The notes beneath the pieces were generated by a model. It did not search any database and was not told where the DNA came from. It saw nothing but the letters and a program-made list of their open reading frames with translations. This document shows, in pieces, positions 52,773 to 62,427 of a stretch of 64,000 nucleotides of DNA (position 1 is its first letter; every line of letters starts with the position of its first letter). The position numbers were made by a program, and so were the translations under genes. This DNA comes from an uncultured Anaerobutyricum sp. (GTDB lineage Bacteria; Bacillota; Clostridia; Lachnospirales; Lachnospiraceae), in assembly GCF_934307085.1 (NCBI RefSeq), contig NZ_CAKRCF010000012.1, positions 6,461 through 70,460 of the forward strand, read 5' to 3'.

Positions 52773-54506
52773 ATGAAGGTTTCGGGAAATGACCTGTTTG
52801 TAACGGCAATGAAAAAGGAAGGCGTGGATACGATTTTCGCATATCCAGGTGGCATGGTCGTCAATCTTCTAGACGCACTCCATGATTGTCACGGGATTGA
52901 TCTCGTATTACCAAGACATGAACAAGGTTTGATTCATGCAGCAGATGGTTATGCCAGGGCAACCGGTAAGGTTGGTGTATGTTTAGTAACCAGTGGACCT
53001 GGTGCTACTAACTTAGTAACAGGAATTGCTACAGCAAACTATGACAGTATTCCATTGGTATGTTTTACTGGTCAGGTTCCAGAACATTTGATTGGTAATG
53101 ATGCGTTCCAAGAAGTAGATATCATTGGAGTAACTAGAAATATTGCGAAGTTTGTTATTATGGTCCGTGATAGAGAGATGCTGGCGCAACGGATTAAAGA
53201 AGCATTTTACATTGCAAGATCAGGAAAACCAGGTCCGGTTCTCGTAGATTTACCAACAGATGTTATGGCAGAACTGGGGTCAACCTCTTATCCAACAGAG
53301 GTAAATATCCGTGGATATAAGCCGAATAAAGGGGTTCATGTAGGGCAGCTTAAGAAGGCGATTAATTTGTTAGAAGAAGCGAAAAAGCCAATGTTCTTAA
53401 TCGGTGGTGGAGTAAATCTTGCTCATGCGCAGGAAGAGATGACAAAGCTTGCAGAAAAGATTGATGCACCTGTAATTACAACCGTTATGGGACGTGGTGC
53501 CATTTCCACAGAGCATCCATTATATATTGGAAATATTGGCATGCATGGTTCTTATGCAGCAAATAAAACAGCAGATGAATGTGATCTGATGTTTTCTATA
53601 GGATGTCGTTTTAATGACCGTGTAACAGGCGAGATTAAGAAATTTGCACCGAACGCTAAGATTGTTCATATTGATATTGAATCCGCAGCGATTTCAAGAA
53701 ATGTTACCGTAGATATTCCAATTGTTGCAGATGCAAAGGCAGCAATCTTAAAGATATTAGAGCATACAGAACCGATGAAGCATGAAGAATGGATTGCTGA
53801 AGTAAAAGGCTGGGATAAAGAATATCCTCTTCATATGGAAGTGAAAGAAGGAGTGAATCCACAGAGCATCATCGAGACTTTGAATGAAGTATATGCGGAC
53901 AGAGAAACTGTATTTACCAGTGATGTAGGACAACATCAGATGTGGGCTTCCCAGTATTTGAAGTTAGATGCGACACATAGATTAGTACAAAGCGGTGGAC
54001 TTGGTACAATGGGATTTGGTCTGCCATCTGCAGTGGGAGCACAGATTGGATGTCCGGAGAAGTCGGTAGTATCTATCAGTGGTGATGGTGGATTCCAGAT
54101 GAATATGCAGGAGCTTGCAACAGCAGTATGCCAGGAACTTCCATTGGTAAATATTGTATTTAATAATAATCGTCTGGGAATGGTTCGTCAAATGCAGGAA
54201 CTCTTCTTTAAGAAGCGTTACACAATTACCTGTCTGCGCTACCATAAGTCCTGCAAGGGCAAATGTGGTACACCGGGCTGGGTATGTCCAGAGTATGTTC
54301 CTGATTTCGTAAAGATGGCAGAAGCTTACGGTTCTAAGGGATATTTTGTTACAAGTAATGATCAGTTAAAAGCTACGATTCTTGAGGCGAGAGAGTACGC
54401 AGAGAAGAATAAGAAACCAGTTATTGTAGAATGTATGGTTGCTCCAGATGAATTAGTTATGCCAATGATTAAAGGTGGAGCAAGCTTTGAAGATATTATG
54501 TTATAG
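52773..54506 (+). CDS. ilvB: Acetolactate synthase large subunit with a Cys-rich insert
   Basis: 577 residues from ATG 52773 (AAAGGAGTGGAG). This ThDP enzyme makes acetolactate for valine, leucine and isoleucine. Catalytic Glu50 (PRHEQG) and the ThDP motif GDGGFQMNMQEL...NNN are present. The C-terminal part has an unusual insertion: after ELFFKKRYT come four cysteines, C487, C494, C498 and C505 (C-x6-C-x3-C-x6-C), before DFVKMAEAYG. Ordinary enzymes have a short loop without cysteines there. The insert could hold zinc or an Fe-S cluster close to the active site. ilvN follows after 12 bases. Confidence 0.94.
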   Translation: MKVSGNDLFVTAMKKEGVDTIFAYPGGMVVNLLDALHDCHGIDLVLPRHEQGLIHAADGYARATGKVGVCLVTSGPGATNLVTGIATANYDSIPLVCFTGQVPEHLIGNDAFQEVDIIGVTRNIAKFVIMVRDREMLAQRIKEAFYIARSGKPGPVLVDLPTDVMAELGSTSYPTEVNIRGYKPNKGVHVGQLKKAINLLEEAKKPMFLIGGGVNLAHAQEEMTKLAEKIDAPVITTVMGRGAISTEHPLYIGNIGMHGSYAANKTADECDLMFSIGCRFNDRVTGEIKKFAPNAKIVHIDIESAAISRNVTVDIPIVADAKAAILKILEHTEPMKHEEWIAEVKGWDKEYPLHMEVKEGVNPQSIIETLNEVYADRETVFTSDVGQHQMWASQYLKLDATHRLVQSGGLGTMGFGLPSAVGAQIGCPEKSVVSISGDGGFQMNMQELATAVCQELPLVNIVFNNNRLGMVRQMQELFFKKRYTITCLRYHKSCKGKCGTPGWVCPEYVPDFVKMAEAYGSKGYFVTSNDQLKATILEAREYAEKNKKPVIVECMVAPDELVMPMIKGGASFEDIML

Positions 54507-54518
54507 GAGGATGCAGAG

Positions 54519-55037
54519 ATGAGGGAGATAAATACAGAAAAGAAGAAAAGATGGGTATCTCTGTATGTGGAGAACCGAATTGGTGTTTTGGCACGTATTT
54601 CTGGAATGATGTCTGGAAAGTCCTATAATATTTCGAGTATTACGGTAGGAGTTACAGAAGATCCTACTGTATCTAGAATGACAATTGGTCTTTCTTCTGA
54701 TGATGCAACTTTTGAGCAGATTAAAAAGCAGTTAAATCGCTGTGTAGAAGTAATCAAGCTGAATGATATTACCGATGCACCGACACATATGAAGGAGATT
54801 CTTTTTGTGAAGATTCATGAATGTTCTGAATTTGAAAAGGGCGAAATTTTCCGTATCTCCCAGGTATTTGGAGCCAAAGCGATTGACTACGGTATTAACA
54901 GTGTTCTTTTAGAGAGCGTTAATACCGAAGGACGTAATAATGATCTTATTGCCTTATTAACAAGAAAGTTTGATCATGTAGAAGTTGTACGTGGTGGTAT
55001 TGTTGCAATAGAATCTATTAGTATGATTGATCGGTAG
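54519..55037 (+). CDS. ilvN: Acetolactate synthase regulatory subunit
   Basis: 172 residues. An N-terminal ACT domain (WVSLYVENRIGVLARISGMMSGKSYNI...) binds the feedback inhibitor valine. The C-terminal half (about 90-172) contacts the large subunit. GGAGG at 54508-54512 gives a clear start. Co-transcribed with ilvB. Confidence 0.93.
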   Translation: MREINTEKKKRWVSLYVENRIGVLARISGMMSGKSYNISSITVGVTEDPTVSRMTIGLSSDDATFEQIKKQLNRCVEVIKLNDITDAPTHMKEILFVKIHECSEFEKGEIFRISQVFGAKAIDYGINSVLLESVNTEGRNNDLIALLTRKFDHVEVVRGGIVAIESISMIDR

Positions 55038-55053
55038 AGAATTTTTTTACGCA

Positions 55054-55077
55054 CTCTGAGCGTGTTTGAAAAATTCC
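55054..55077. repeat. Solo MITE-like end
   Basis: ctctgagcgtgtttgaaaaa followed by ttcc is a close match to the left terminus of the CTAGAG family. No right end is found before the terminator at 55102. Confidence 0.55.
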
Positions 55078-55101
55078 ATAAAAAAGATAGTTTAAGAAAG
55101 C

Positions 55102-55137
55102 ACCTTTAGCTCATATGGGCTAAAGGTGTTTTTTTAT
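55102..55137 (+). terminator. Rho-independent terminator of ilvBN
   Basis: CACCTTTAGC (55102-55111) pairs perfectly with GCTAAAGGTG (55120-55129), followed by seven Ts. Confidence 0.92.
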
Positions 55138-55219
55138 AAAGAAAATTTTACATAGATGCTTAGCTTTTTTTGCTACCAAAGTACAAAAGATTTTAGAAGA
55201 AAAGAGAAAAAGGAAAATA

Positions 55220-55248
55220 TTGACAAATGAGTATTGCGATGATAAAAT
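55220..55248 (+). promoter_or_regulatory. Promoter of the giant surface protein gene
   Basis: TTGACA (55220-55225), a 17-base spacer and TAAAAT (55243-55248). This shows that the open frame beginning at 55220 does not begin translation there; the start is 55346. Confidence 0.75.
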
Positions 55249-55345
55249 GAAATGGAAATATTTTCTAATTATTAAAAGGAGGGAGAAGCAAAGAAGAAGA
55301 AATATTTCTAAAAAAGAAAAGTATAATTTTTCAGGAGGGCAGAAA

Positions 55346-58300
55346 ATGCGGATATTTTTACAAAGAATCCTTATTTTTATGTTAGTCGCTGCAATTTTTT
55401 TTACGAATACAGATATGAGTAATGCGGCAGCCATAATAAGAACAGATAGTTTCTACCAGATGAAAAATGGACAGGAGAATACCAGAGAGACAAAAAAGAA
55501 GACGAAAGATGATATAGAAGCTATTCCGTCATCTAAGAAGGAAGTTTTAACTAGTACATCAGACAGACAAAAGGAGAATACGGCGCAGAAAGAAGGAGAA
55601 TCAAAAACAACAGGACAAATAACAGAAATAGGGAAAGAAGAAAAAAGAGAAGAGAAGGATTCAGAATCAGAAAAAGAGGAGAATAGAAAAGAGCAGGAGA
55701 AGATAACAGAGTCAGAAAAAACGGAGAACCGTAAAGAACAGGAGAAAGCAACGGAATCAGGAAAAAAAGAGAAGCAGGAAGAATCAGAGCAGATAACGGA
55801 AGTGGGAAAAGAAGAGAATAGTAAAGAGCAGGAACAAACAACCAGAATAGCAGAAGAAGAAAATCAGGCAGAGATAATAAAGAAAACAGAACCAGAAGAG
55901 AGTTCGGTACCAGTAGTTCAATCTACGCATCCGGATACGAATCATAATGTTACAATGCCGGATATTACAAGTCATTATTTTTTGTTACAGAAAAACAGCA
56001 AAAAGGTAACACAGGCAACCGGCAAGAATCTTATCACGGTAGCAGATGCAAAAGCAGCATCAAAATATATTTATGAAACTTATACGAATGGAAAGCTATA
56101 TAATTTTACACCTCGATTTACTGCAAATAGTTCCGTAAGTGTAGGGGGAGGTAACGGAGGAGGAGTTTCTTTTGCTACAGTAAAGAATACAGGAAAGAAG
56201 CAGTTTGGAGACATATATAATGCAGTAGAGGCAGATAATATTGCAACGAAAGTATTTAATCTTCAAAAGTGTACAGAAAATCCTTATGCAATCTATAAAA
56301 AAGTTGGAACATGGTATGATTATGGTAATGGAAGATCTTATGCAGTGGATATGAAGATTTCTATTACAGGCTACAAGTTTCCGGAAGCATCAGTAAGAAA
56401 GCAGCTTGCAAATCAAGAATTAAAAGCTCCATATGCAGGTTTCCAGAAGAGTAAAATAGGCCTGAATGTTATGGGAACAGATTATGTACAGACTAAGATA
56501 GAATTTTTTTATACAGGGACGCAAACAGGAGTTTCTGGTATCAAAGGAATGATACAGTTTTGTGATATTGATGTTCAGCAGGGAATTGATTTCGGCAGCG
56601 GATTTGAAAAGATTCTTATGTTTAATATGGGAACATCCAAATTACAGTATAACGCTACGGGATTGATTGGTTCATCAAAAGGATATGTATCCTCAAGAAG
56701 TGTAGAGAATTTAGATAAGAAAGATGAGAATACAACCGCTATTGGTATTTTTTCAGGGAATACAGTGAATTGCAGATGGACTTTGGCAAAGTGCGATCAC
56801 AAAGATACGGGCGGGGATGCGGCTTATGCGGTAAAAGAAGGCTATGGGATTCCCGCAGAAAGCTCTCAGGCAGATGCAATTTCATACTACTGGTCCAATA
56901 GTACCGGTTTTTTAGGAATCAGAGCAGATTTAGGGATTCTTCCATTACCAGAGAGTATAAATAAAACAATTTACCCAGGAAAAATTAATGGAAGTAATTC
57001 TGAAAGCGGCAAAAAATTTCTTCAGTTATCAAAAAGAAATGAGGTATTTTCGTATGTGTTGTCGGCAGTGGCGGGAATGCCTTCTAACATAAAGAATGTC
57101 AGGTATACGGAGTTTCAATTTGAGGATACAGTAGATGCACTCTTAAATATAAAAGATATAAAGATATATACAGATGAAGCTGTCAGTAATGATTTTCAAA
57201 CAGATGGGATTCACTATACAGATGTTACTACACAATTTGATATTTCAAAGGAAAAGAATGTGGATAATACGACAGACATATATGCAAAAGCGAAAGCGGC
57301 TCAATTATCAAAAATAGATTTTTATGGAAGAACATACTATGTACATATAGAAGTGCAGGTGAAGACGGATGAAGAGCTTCATAACATAAATAAATCCATC
57401 ACGGATTGGTATCAAATGAATGAGAATATCATGCAGAAGGTTCCAGAAGCTAATAATGTGCGAGGAAGCGTTATGACTGTGAATAAGGGAAGTTTGAATG
57501 TGAGCAATAACCAAGGAAGTGCTGCAAACAGAAAGTCGAATTATGTTGCTTCTAAAATCGCAATGAAGTTAAAGGTAAAGAAGATAGATGAATATACAGG
57601 ACAACCGGTACAGGGAGTTACATTTGGATTGTTTGGTGGAAGTAATGTAGACAGTAGTAAGGTTTCGCCTCTGTATACTGCAGTTACAGACACTGCAGGA
57701 ATTGCAGAATTTAAAGAGAATGTGAAGGGAACGTTTTATACATCAGAATTTGGAGATGGACCGTATTGTATTAAAGAAATGGCAATACCGGAAATATATA
57801 AAAATGTTTGGAATCCATCTGTAAACAGAGAATGGAAATATGTAATAAACAGTTTAAAGGAAGAACTGCTATTTGATATATCAGAAAATGCAGAAGATAA
57901 AATATTACTGACAAATACAAATTGTGAGATTCTTGAGAACAGAATCAAAGTTTATAAAAAAAGCAAGGATACAGGTGACTATTTGGCAGGTGCAGAATTT
58001 TTACTTTCGCAGTGGTCACAAAAAACAGAAAAGTATGAAGACTTATTTATGTTAACACAGGGAAAAGATGAGCAAGGACAGACTATTTACTATAATGCGC
58101 AGAAATTTAAAAATACGATGGATAATCTTGGAAAATATAAGATTACGGAAAAGAAAGCACCAGAAGGATGTATATTAACAGAACAGGAATGGACTTTTCA
58201 GATGTCACAGGATAATGTGCAAGACGAAAGTAAAATTGTCTTTGAAAATCTGACAACTGGAAATAAACAAACAGGAGCATTGCTATATTATAATCATCTT

Positions 58301-61300
58301 CAAAAAGGGAAAATCGTGATACAAAAAGAAGATGATGATGGGCAGGCAGTAGAAGGAGCAGTATTTACAGTAACAGCGGAGGAAGATATTTATGCTCCAT
58401 GGGATATAGAGAATAACAAAGCGGTTAAAGATGCCAAACCGCTGGTATCTAAAGGAGAAGTAGTAGATAGAATTATAACAGGAAAGGATGGGAAGGGAGA
58501 AAGTAATAAAGAATTATACATTGGAAGATATATAGTAGAAGAGACAAAAGGGGCATGGAACCATATTAAGAGCGATACGCTTTATAAAGTAGAATTACAT
58601 TATGATACGAATAATAATAAAGAGTATATTACATCCGATTTAAAAGTAAGTAACCTCTTAATGCATCCGGCATTTGCTGTTTCAAAATTGGCAGATAAAA
58701 CGACGAATAAAGAGAAAAAAGAAGTTGCATTTGATGAAGAAAAAGGTAGATATACTGAAGAAAAAGTATCAGGAATTTATAGAGCAGGAAGAATGATTGA
58801 TTATACGATACAAGTAACAAATACAGGGAATATACCGCTTTATAATATAAAACTTACTGACAACATGAACTCTAAAGGAGATAAATATAAACAGATATTA
58901 TCAGAGTATGTAGATATGAAAACAGCAACCTTTGTGCTTCCGGAATCAGGAGAGGTGGAGACAAAAAAAGGAGATAAAATATCTGCACAATTCTCAGAAG
59001 AATCCAAATTAATATTGATATTAGATCATTTGAATGTTAAGGATAGTGTTAAAGTGCATGTAAAGGTTCGTTTGAAAAAGGAGGCCAAAGATGCATGGAA
59101 ACTTAGAAATGAAGTGTATGGAGAAGCACAGTATGATGATAATGCTTATCAGGCGGGGGAAGAAGCGGATAAACCGCATTTAGCAGAAGTACCAATAAAA
59201 GGGTTAACAGATGAAAAGGGAAATAGTCTGGCAATGGACTGGGATTACATAAATATTCCGGGAAGTCCAGAAGAAAAAGTTTCGAAAATAGCAGATAAGA
59301 CGACAGGAATAGCCATTGAAAATGGAGAAATAAAGTCTGGGGTAAAAATACCAGGAACATATAATGCTGGTGAAAAAGTAGTATTTTCAATTATAGTGAA
59401 GAATTCGGGTACAGCAGCATTGAAAAAAATTCAGGTAAAGGATGTAATAAGCAATGAATTAAAAACAATAATAAAAAAAGACAGCGCGGGATTTATTTTT
59501 AATGAGGAAGAAAAAGATAAAGCAGGATTATATATACTTACTACATCTTCAGGCAAACAAATTACAGCAAAGAATATAAACAGAGAAGAAGTGATATTAT
59601 GTACTACAGGTACAGAAGAAAGTACAGACCGTTTATATGCGGGAGATTATGTTGTTTTAAAATATTCTGTGGAATTGCTCCCTGGTATCGCTAATTTGTA
59701 TAATCTTTCAAATAAAGTGTACATTAACGGATGGTATTTTAATGGAAATGAAGATGAGCAGATTCCGGGAGCGGAAGATGAAGATAAAATAGAGGTTCCT
59801 GGAATACCGGAGGCTAGAATAGCAAAGTTAGCAGATAAGACAACTGGTGTTGTTTTAAAGGAGGGAAGGTATGATGCAGGAGCTAAAATATCAGGAATGT
59901 ATGAGAATGGAAGTGATGTTACTTATAAAATAACAGTAACAAACCGGGGAAGTACCAATTTATATGATTTAAACCTGACAGATACATTAAGTAAAGAACT
60001 AGAAGAAGCACTGGAAAAGAACAGTGTTTCATTTGTAGAGCAAACTTATATTTCAAAGCAAAACCGAAAGGTAAGAACCATATTAGAAGAACCACAAAAG
60101 TTATGGATGGACTTTTTAGCAGCAGAAGATTCTGTTGATGTGTATTTAAAAGGAAAGGTATGCTTAGATACAGGAAATCTTTTTTCATTGAAAAATACAG
60201 TAGAATTAACAGCAAGATATAAAAAGGGGAACGAAGAAGCCTATAAAGAATACGAGGAAACAGTAGGTGAAAAAATAGAAGAAGATAAGGAAAATAATAA
60301 GAAAGAAGATATTGGGGAAGATTCAGATGAAGCTAATAAAGCAGATAAAGTAGAATTATCTGAAGAAAGTAAAAAAGCGATAGAAAAGGCATATGAAGAA
60401 ATTCAGAAACTTGCAATAAAGGAAATAAAAGAGTTAAGTATGAATTATGAAAAAGTACCTGTTACAGAATTTATGAAGGATGAAGATGCGATTAATATTC
60501 CTGGAAGTGCAGTAGCGAAGGTAGCAAAACTGGCGGATAAAACGCAGGGAGTTACTTTAGTGAGAGGACGTTATGAAGGAGAAAAGAAAGAAGGAATATA
60601 CGAATACGGAGATATAATTGATTATACGATTACAATCACTAACAGTGGGACAGCAGACTTGTATAACATTCTGGTCGAAGATATACCTGATAAAGAACTT
60701 TTAGAATCTTTACAGACAGATTCTATTGTATTTTTAACAGGACAGTTAGAAACACAAAAGGGAGAAAAGATACAGGTAGAGCAAAGTAACAAAGTCAATA
60801 AAGAACAGACAGAGAAAGGAAAAGCTTCTGTAGTATTGGATTATCTAAAAGCGGGAGATAGTGTAGAACTTCATTTAAAGGCGAATGTAAAATCAGGAAC
60901 CAAAGAAAGTACAGGACTTAATAATAGTGTGCATATTACTCCAGAGTATGAGGTGATTAATGAGGACGGAGAGAAAGAAAAAGTATATCTTGCAGACACT
61001 CCGGAAATGACAGACAATGACACGATAGGAATAGGAGTTCCGAAGATTATTGTAGCCAAGAAAGCAGATAAAACAAAAGAAATCATTATGGATAATGGAA
61101 GGTACACAGGTAAGCGAAAATATGGAACTTATAAATCAGGTGAGAAAGTTACTTTTATACTTACAATTTCAAATATAGGAAGTGGAACAGCAAAACATAT
61201 AGAAGTAATGGAGGAACCTTCCGAAGAATTGAAAAAATATATTAATATAATAGGATTTACTAATAAATTCAGTGAAACAATATGTACACAAAAAGGAAAT

Positions 61301-61684
61301 AAAATAGCCGTTGAAAAAGTAAAGGAACAGAAAGTTCGATTAGATAAAATAGAAGCAAATGATTCTGTAGAATTAACTTATATTGGAAAGGTAAAAAAGG
61401 ATATTCCATCAATTAAGTTTCTGAAGAATGAGGTATCTATTGATGGACAAAATAAAGATGGAAGTGGTATTCCTGTTACCCCAAAGATGAGTGATTATGA
61501 TAAAATTAATCTAAAGGAACAGAGTAGAAAAAAAGTGAATAACACAAGACAGAATTCAAAAGGAAAAACTGCCAAAACAGGAGATACTAACAATATAACG
61601 ATGTACGGTATTGCGAGTGCTGCTTCGGTTATGATGATTTTGATTATTACATATTACAAAAAGAGAAGAAATAAAAAGGATTAA
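55346..61684 (+). CDS. Giant cell-wall-anchored repeat protein
   Basis: 2112 residues from ATG 55346 (AGGAGGG). Signal peptide (1-27) is followed by a Glu/Lys-rich spacer with imperfect repeats (about 85-185, KEEN.KEQE type). A large head region (about 205-740) precedes two Cna-B/SpaA-like domains (from about 745 and 988; KIDEYTGQPVQGVTFGLF, ITEKKAPEGC). Then come five DUF11-like repeats, each opening with a KLADKT-type motif at about 1109, 1310, 1490, 1724 and 1901. The tail has AKTGDT, a non-standard sortase-like motif, then a membrane segment and KKRRNKKD. Isopeptide-stabilised, sortase-attached adhesin is the best reading. No sortase gene is nearby. Base composition is more A-rich than the neighbours. 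Confidence 0.85.
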   Translation: MRIFLQRILIFMLVAAIFFTNTDMSNAAAIIRTDSFYQMKNGQENTRETKKKTKDDIEAIPSSKKEVLTSTSDRQKENTAQKEGESKTTGQITEIGKEEKREEKDSESEKEENRKEQEKITESEKTENRKEQEKATESGKKEKQEESEQITEVGKEENSKEQEQTTRIAEEENQAEIIKKTEPEESSVPVVQSTHPDTNHNVTMPDITSHYFLLQKNSKKVTQATGKNLITVADAKAASKYIYETYTNGKLYNFTPRFTANSSVSVGGGNGGGVSFATVKNTGKKQFGDIYNAVEADNIATKVFNLQKCTENPYAIYKKVGTWYDYGNGRSYAVDMKISITGYKFPEASVRKQLANQELKAPYAGFQKSKIGLNVMGTDYVQTKIEFFYTGTQTGVSGIKGMIQFCDIDVQQGIDFGSGFEKILMFNMGTSKLQYNATGLIGSSKGYVSSRSVENLDKKDENTTAIGIFSGNTVNCRWTLAKCDHKDTGGDAAYAVKEGYGIPAESSQADAISYYWSNSTGFLGIRADLGILPLPESINKTIYPGKINGSNSESGKKFLQLSKRNEVFSYVLSAVAGMPSNIKNVRYTEFQFEDTVDALLNIKDIKIYTDEAVSNDFQTDGIHYTDVTTQFDISKEKNVDNTTDIYAKAKAAQLSKIDFYGRTYYVHIEVQVKTDEELHNINKSITDWYQMNENIMQKVPEANNVRGSVMTVNKGSLNVSNNQGSAANRKSNYVASKIAMKLKVKKIDEYTGQPVQGVTFGLFGGSNVDSSKVSPLYTAVTDTAGIAEFKENVKGTFYTSEFGDGPYCIKEMAIPEIYKNVWNPSVNREWKYVINSLKEELLFDISENAEDKILLTNTNCEILENRIKVYKKSKDTGDYLAGAEFLLSQWSQKTEKYEDLFMLTQGKDEQGQTIYYNAQKFKNTMDNLGKYKITEKKAPEGCILTEQEWTFQMSQDNVQDESKIVFENLTTGNKQTGALLYYNHLQKGKIVIQKEDDDGQAVEGAVFTVTAEEDIYAPWDIENNKAVKDAKPLVSKGEVVDRIITGKDGKGESNKELYIGRYIVEETKGAWNHIKSDTLYKVELHYDTNNNKEYITSDLKVSNLLMHPAFAVSKLADKTTNKEKKEVAFDEEKGRYTEEKVSGIYRAGRMIDYTIQVTNTGNIPLYNIKLTDNMNSKGDKYKQILSEYVDMKTATFVLPESGEVETKKGDKISAQFSEESKLILILDHLNVKDSVKVHVKVRLKKEAKDAWKLRNEVYGEAQYDDNAYQAGEEADKPHLAEVPIKGLTDEKGNSLAMDWDYINIPGSPEEKVSKIADKTTGIAIENGEIKSGVKIPGTYNAGEKVVFSIIVKNSGTAALKKIQVKDVISNELKTIIKKDSAGFIFNEEEKDKAGLYILTTSSGKQITAKNINREEVILCTTGTEESTDRLYAGDYVVLKYSVELLPGIANLYNLSNKVYINGWYFNGNEDEQIPGAEDEDKIEVPGIPEARIAKLADKTTGVVLKEGRYDAGAKISGMYENGSDVTYKITVTNRGSTNLYDLNLTDTLSKELEEALEKNSVSFVEQTYISKQNRKVRTILEEPQKLWMDFLAAEDSVDVYLKGKVCLDTGNLFSLKNTVELTARYKKGNEEAYKEYEETVGEKIEEDKENNKKEDIGEDSDEANKADKVELSEESKKAIEKAYEEIQKLAIKEIKELSMNYEKVPVTEFMKDEDAINIPGSAVAKVAKLADKTQGVTLVRGRYEGEKKEGIYEYGDIIDYTITITNSGTADLYNILVEDIPDKELLESLQTDSIVFLTGQLETQKGEKIQVEQSNKVNKEQTEKGKASVVLDYLKAGDSVELHLKANVKSGTKESTGLNNSVHITPEYEVINEDGEKEKVYLADTPEMTDNDTIGIGVPKIIVAKKADKTKEIIMDNGRYTGKRKYGTYKSGEKVTFILTISNIGSGTAKHIEVMEEPSEELKKYINIIGFTNKFSETICTQKGNKIAVEKVKEQKVRLDKIEANDSVELTYIGKVKKDIPSIKFLKNEVSIDGQNKDGSGIPVTPKMSDYDKINLKEQSRKKVNNTRQNSKGKTAKTGDTNNITMYGIASAASVMMILIITYYKKRRNKKD

Positions 61685-61805
61685 TATTTTAGAAAATTAG
61701 TCGGGAATTTTCAGTAAAGTAAATGAACTATACAGAGAAATAAATGAGAGGGTAAAGTAGCAGAAAATAGATAGAGTATAGCTAAGTATTTGCCCTCTCA
61801 GAAAC

Positions 61806-61834
61806 TTGACATAATTCATGAATTTTGATATGAT
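61806..61834 (+). promoter_or_regulatory. Promoter of tRNA-Pro
   Basis: TTGACA (61806-61811), a 17-base spacer and TATGAT (61829-61834), 14 bases before the tRNA. Confidence 0.8.
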
Positions 61835-61848
61835 ATCCGTTGTAAAAA

Positions 61849-61922
61849 CGAGGCGTGGCTCAGTTTGGTAGAGCGCTGCGTTCGGGACGCAGAGGCCGTG
61901 GGTTCGAGTCCCGTCGCCTCGA
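61849..61922 (+). tRNA. tRNA-Pro (anticodon CGG)
   Basis: The acceptor stem CGAGGCG (61849-61855) pairs with CGCCTCG (61915-61921). The anticodon stem CTGCG/CGCAG encloses the loop TTCGGGA, giving anticodon CGG for codon CCG. The T loop TTCGAGT is normal. CCA is not encoded. Confidence 0.95.
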
Positions 61923-61934
61923 TTCAGTATTAGA

Positions 61935-61978
61935 AGCACTGAAAATCCGCTTAAACAGTGGGTTTTCGGTGCTTTTTG
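61935..61978 (+). terminator. Terminator of tRNA-Pro
   Basis: Arms 61935-61950 and 61958-61973 pair with one or two wobbles, followed by Ts. Confidence 0.85.
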
Positions 61979-62427
61979 CTTTTTACATCAAGTGGTAAAA
62001 ATTACATTTTTTCGGCTAAAAACCCTGTTGCACTAACGAATGCACTACCATTCTCGCAAAACGTGTTCTTGCTCATGATACAGATGGAGCATTAAAATAT
62101 TTATTAAATATCTAATCAAGCATTTAATAGCGCATAAGTAAAAACAATATCAAAAGAACTATCTAACAGCTGCTTCACCAATCTTAAAATAAACTTATTT
62201 CATTATTTTAAGGAAATTGATGAAAACATTTATGGATAGTTCTTTTCTTTTTATTTTCTTTTTTACTTTCTGCTTATTGATAAAAGTGTGACTGGTAGTT
62301 ACTAGCATTTTTTGTTTTCTTTTTATATATTAAATTTATCTGAAGTTTAAGGATTTTTTATCTTTAAATATGCTATAGTATCATTATACATATAGTATAT
62401 ATACAATATTTTTAAGGAGGAATCGCT
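61979..62427. other. AT-rich junction after the tRNA
   Basis: No full gene. A short open stretch ending at 62113-62115 could be the tail of a lost gene (…AHDTDGALKYLLNI) but I cannot name it. AT content rises sharply from about 62100. TATA-rich sequence near 62375-62410 probably holds the promoter of the secreted protein. I see no repeat of the tRNA 3' end here. Confidence 0.4.

Noticed and set aside
55220-55345. 42-residue N-terminal extension of the giant surface protein
   Set aside because: Its TTG is the -35 box of a good promoter, and the signal peptide starts at 55346 behind AGGAGGG.
61697-61939. 80-residue - strand frame with GDGTRTHGLCVPNAALYQTEPR
   Set aside because: It is antisense to tRNA-Pro; this kind of peptide is a well-known spurious call over tRNAs.
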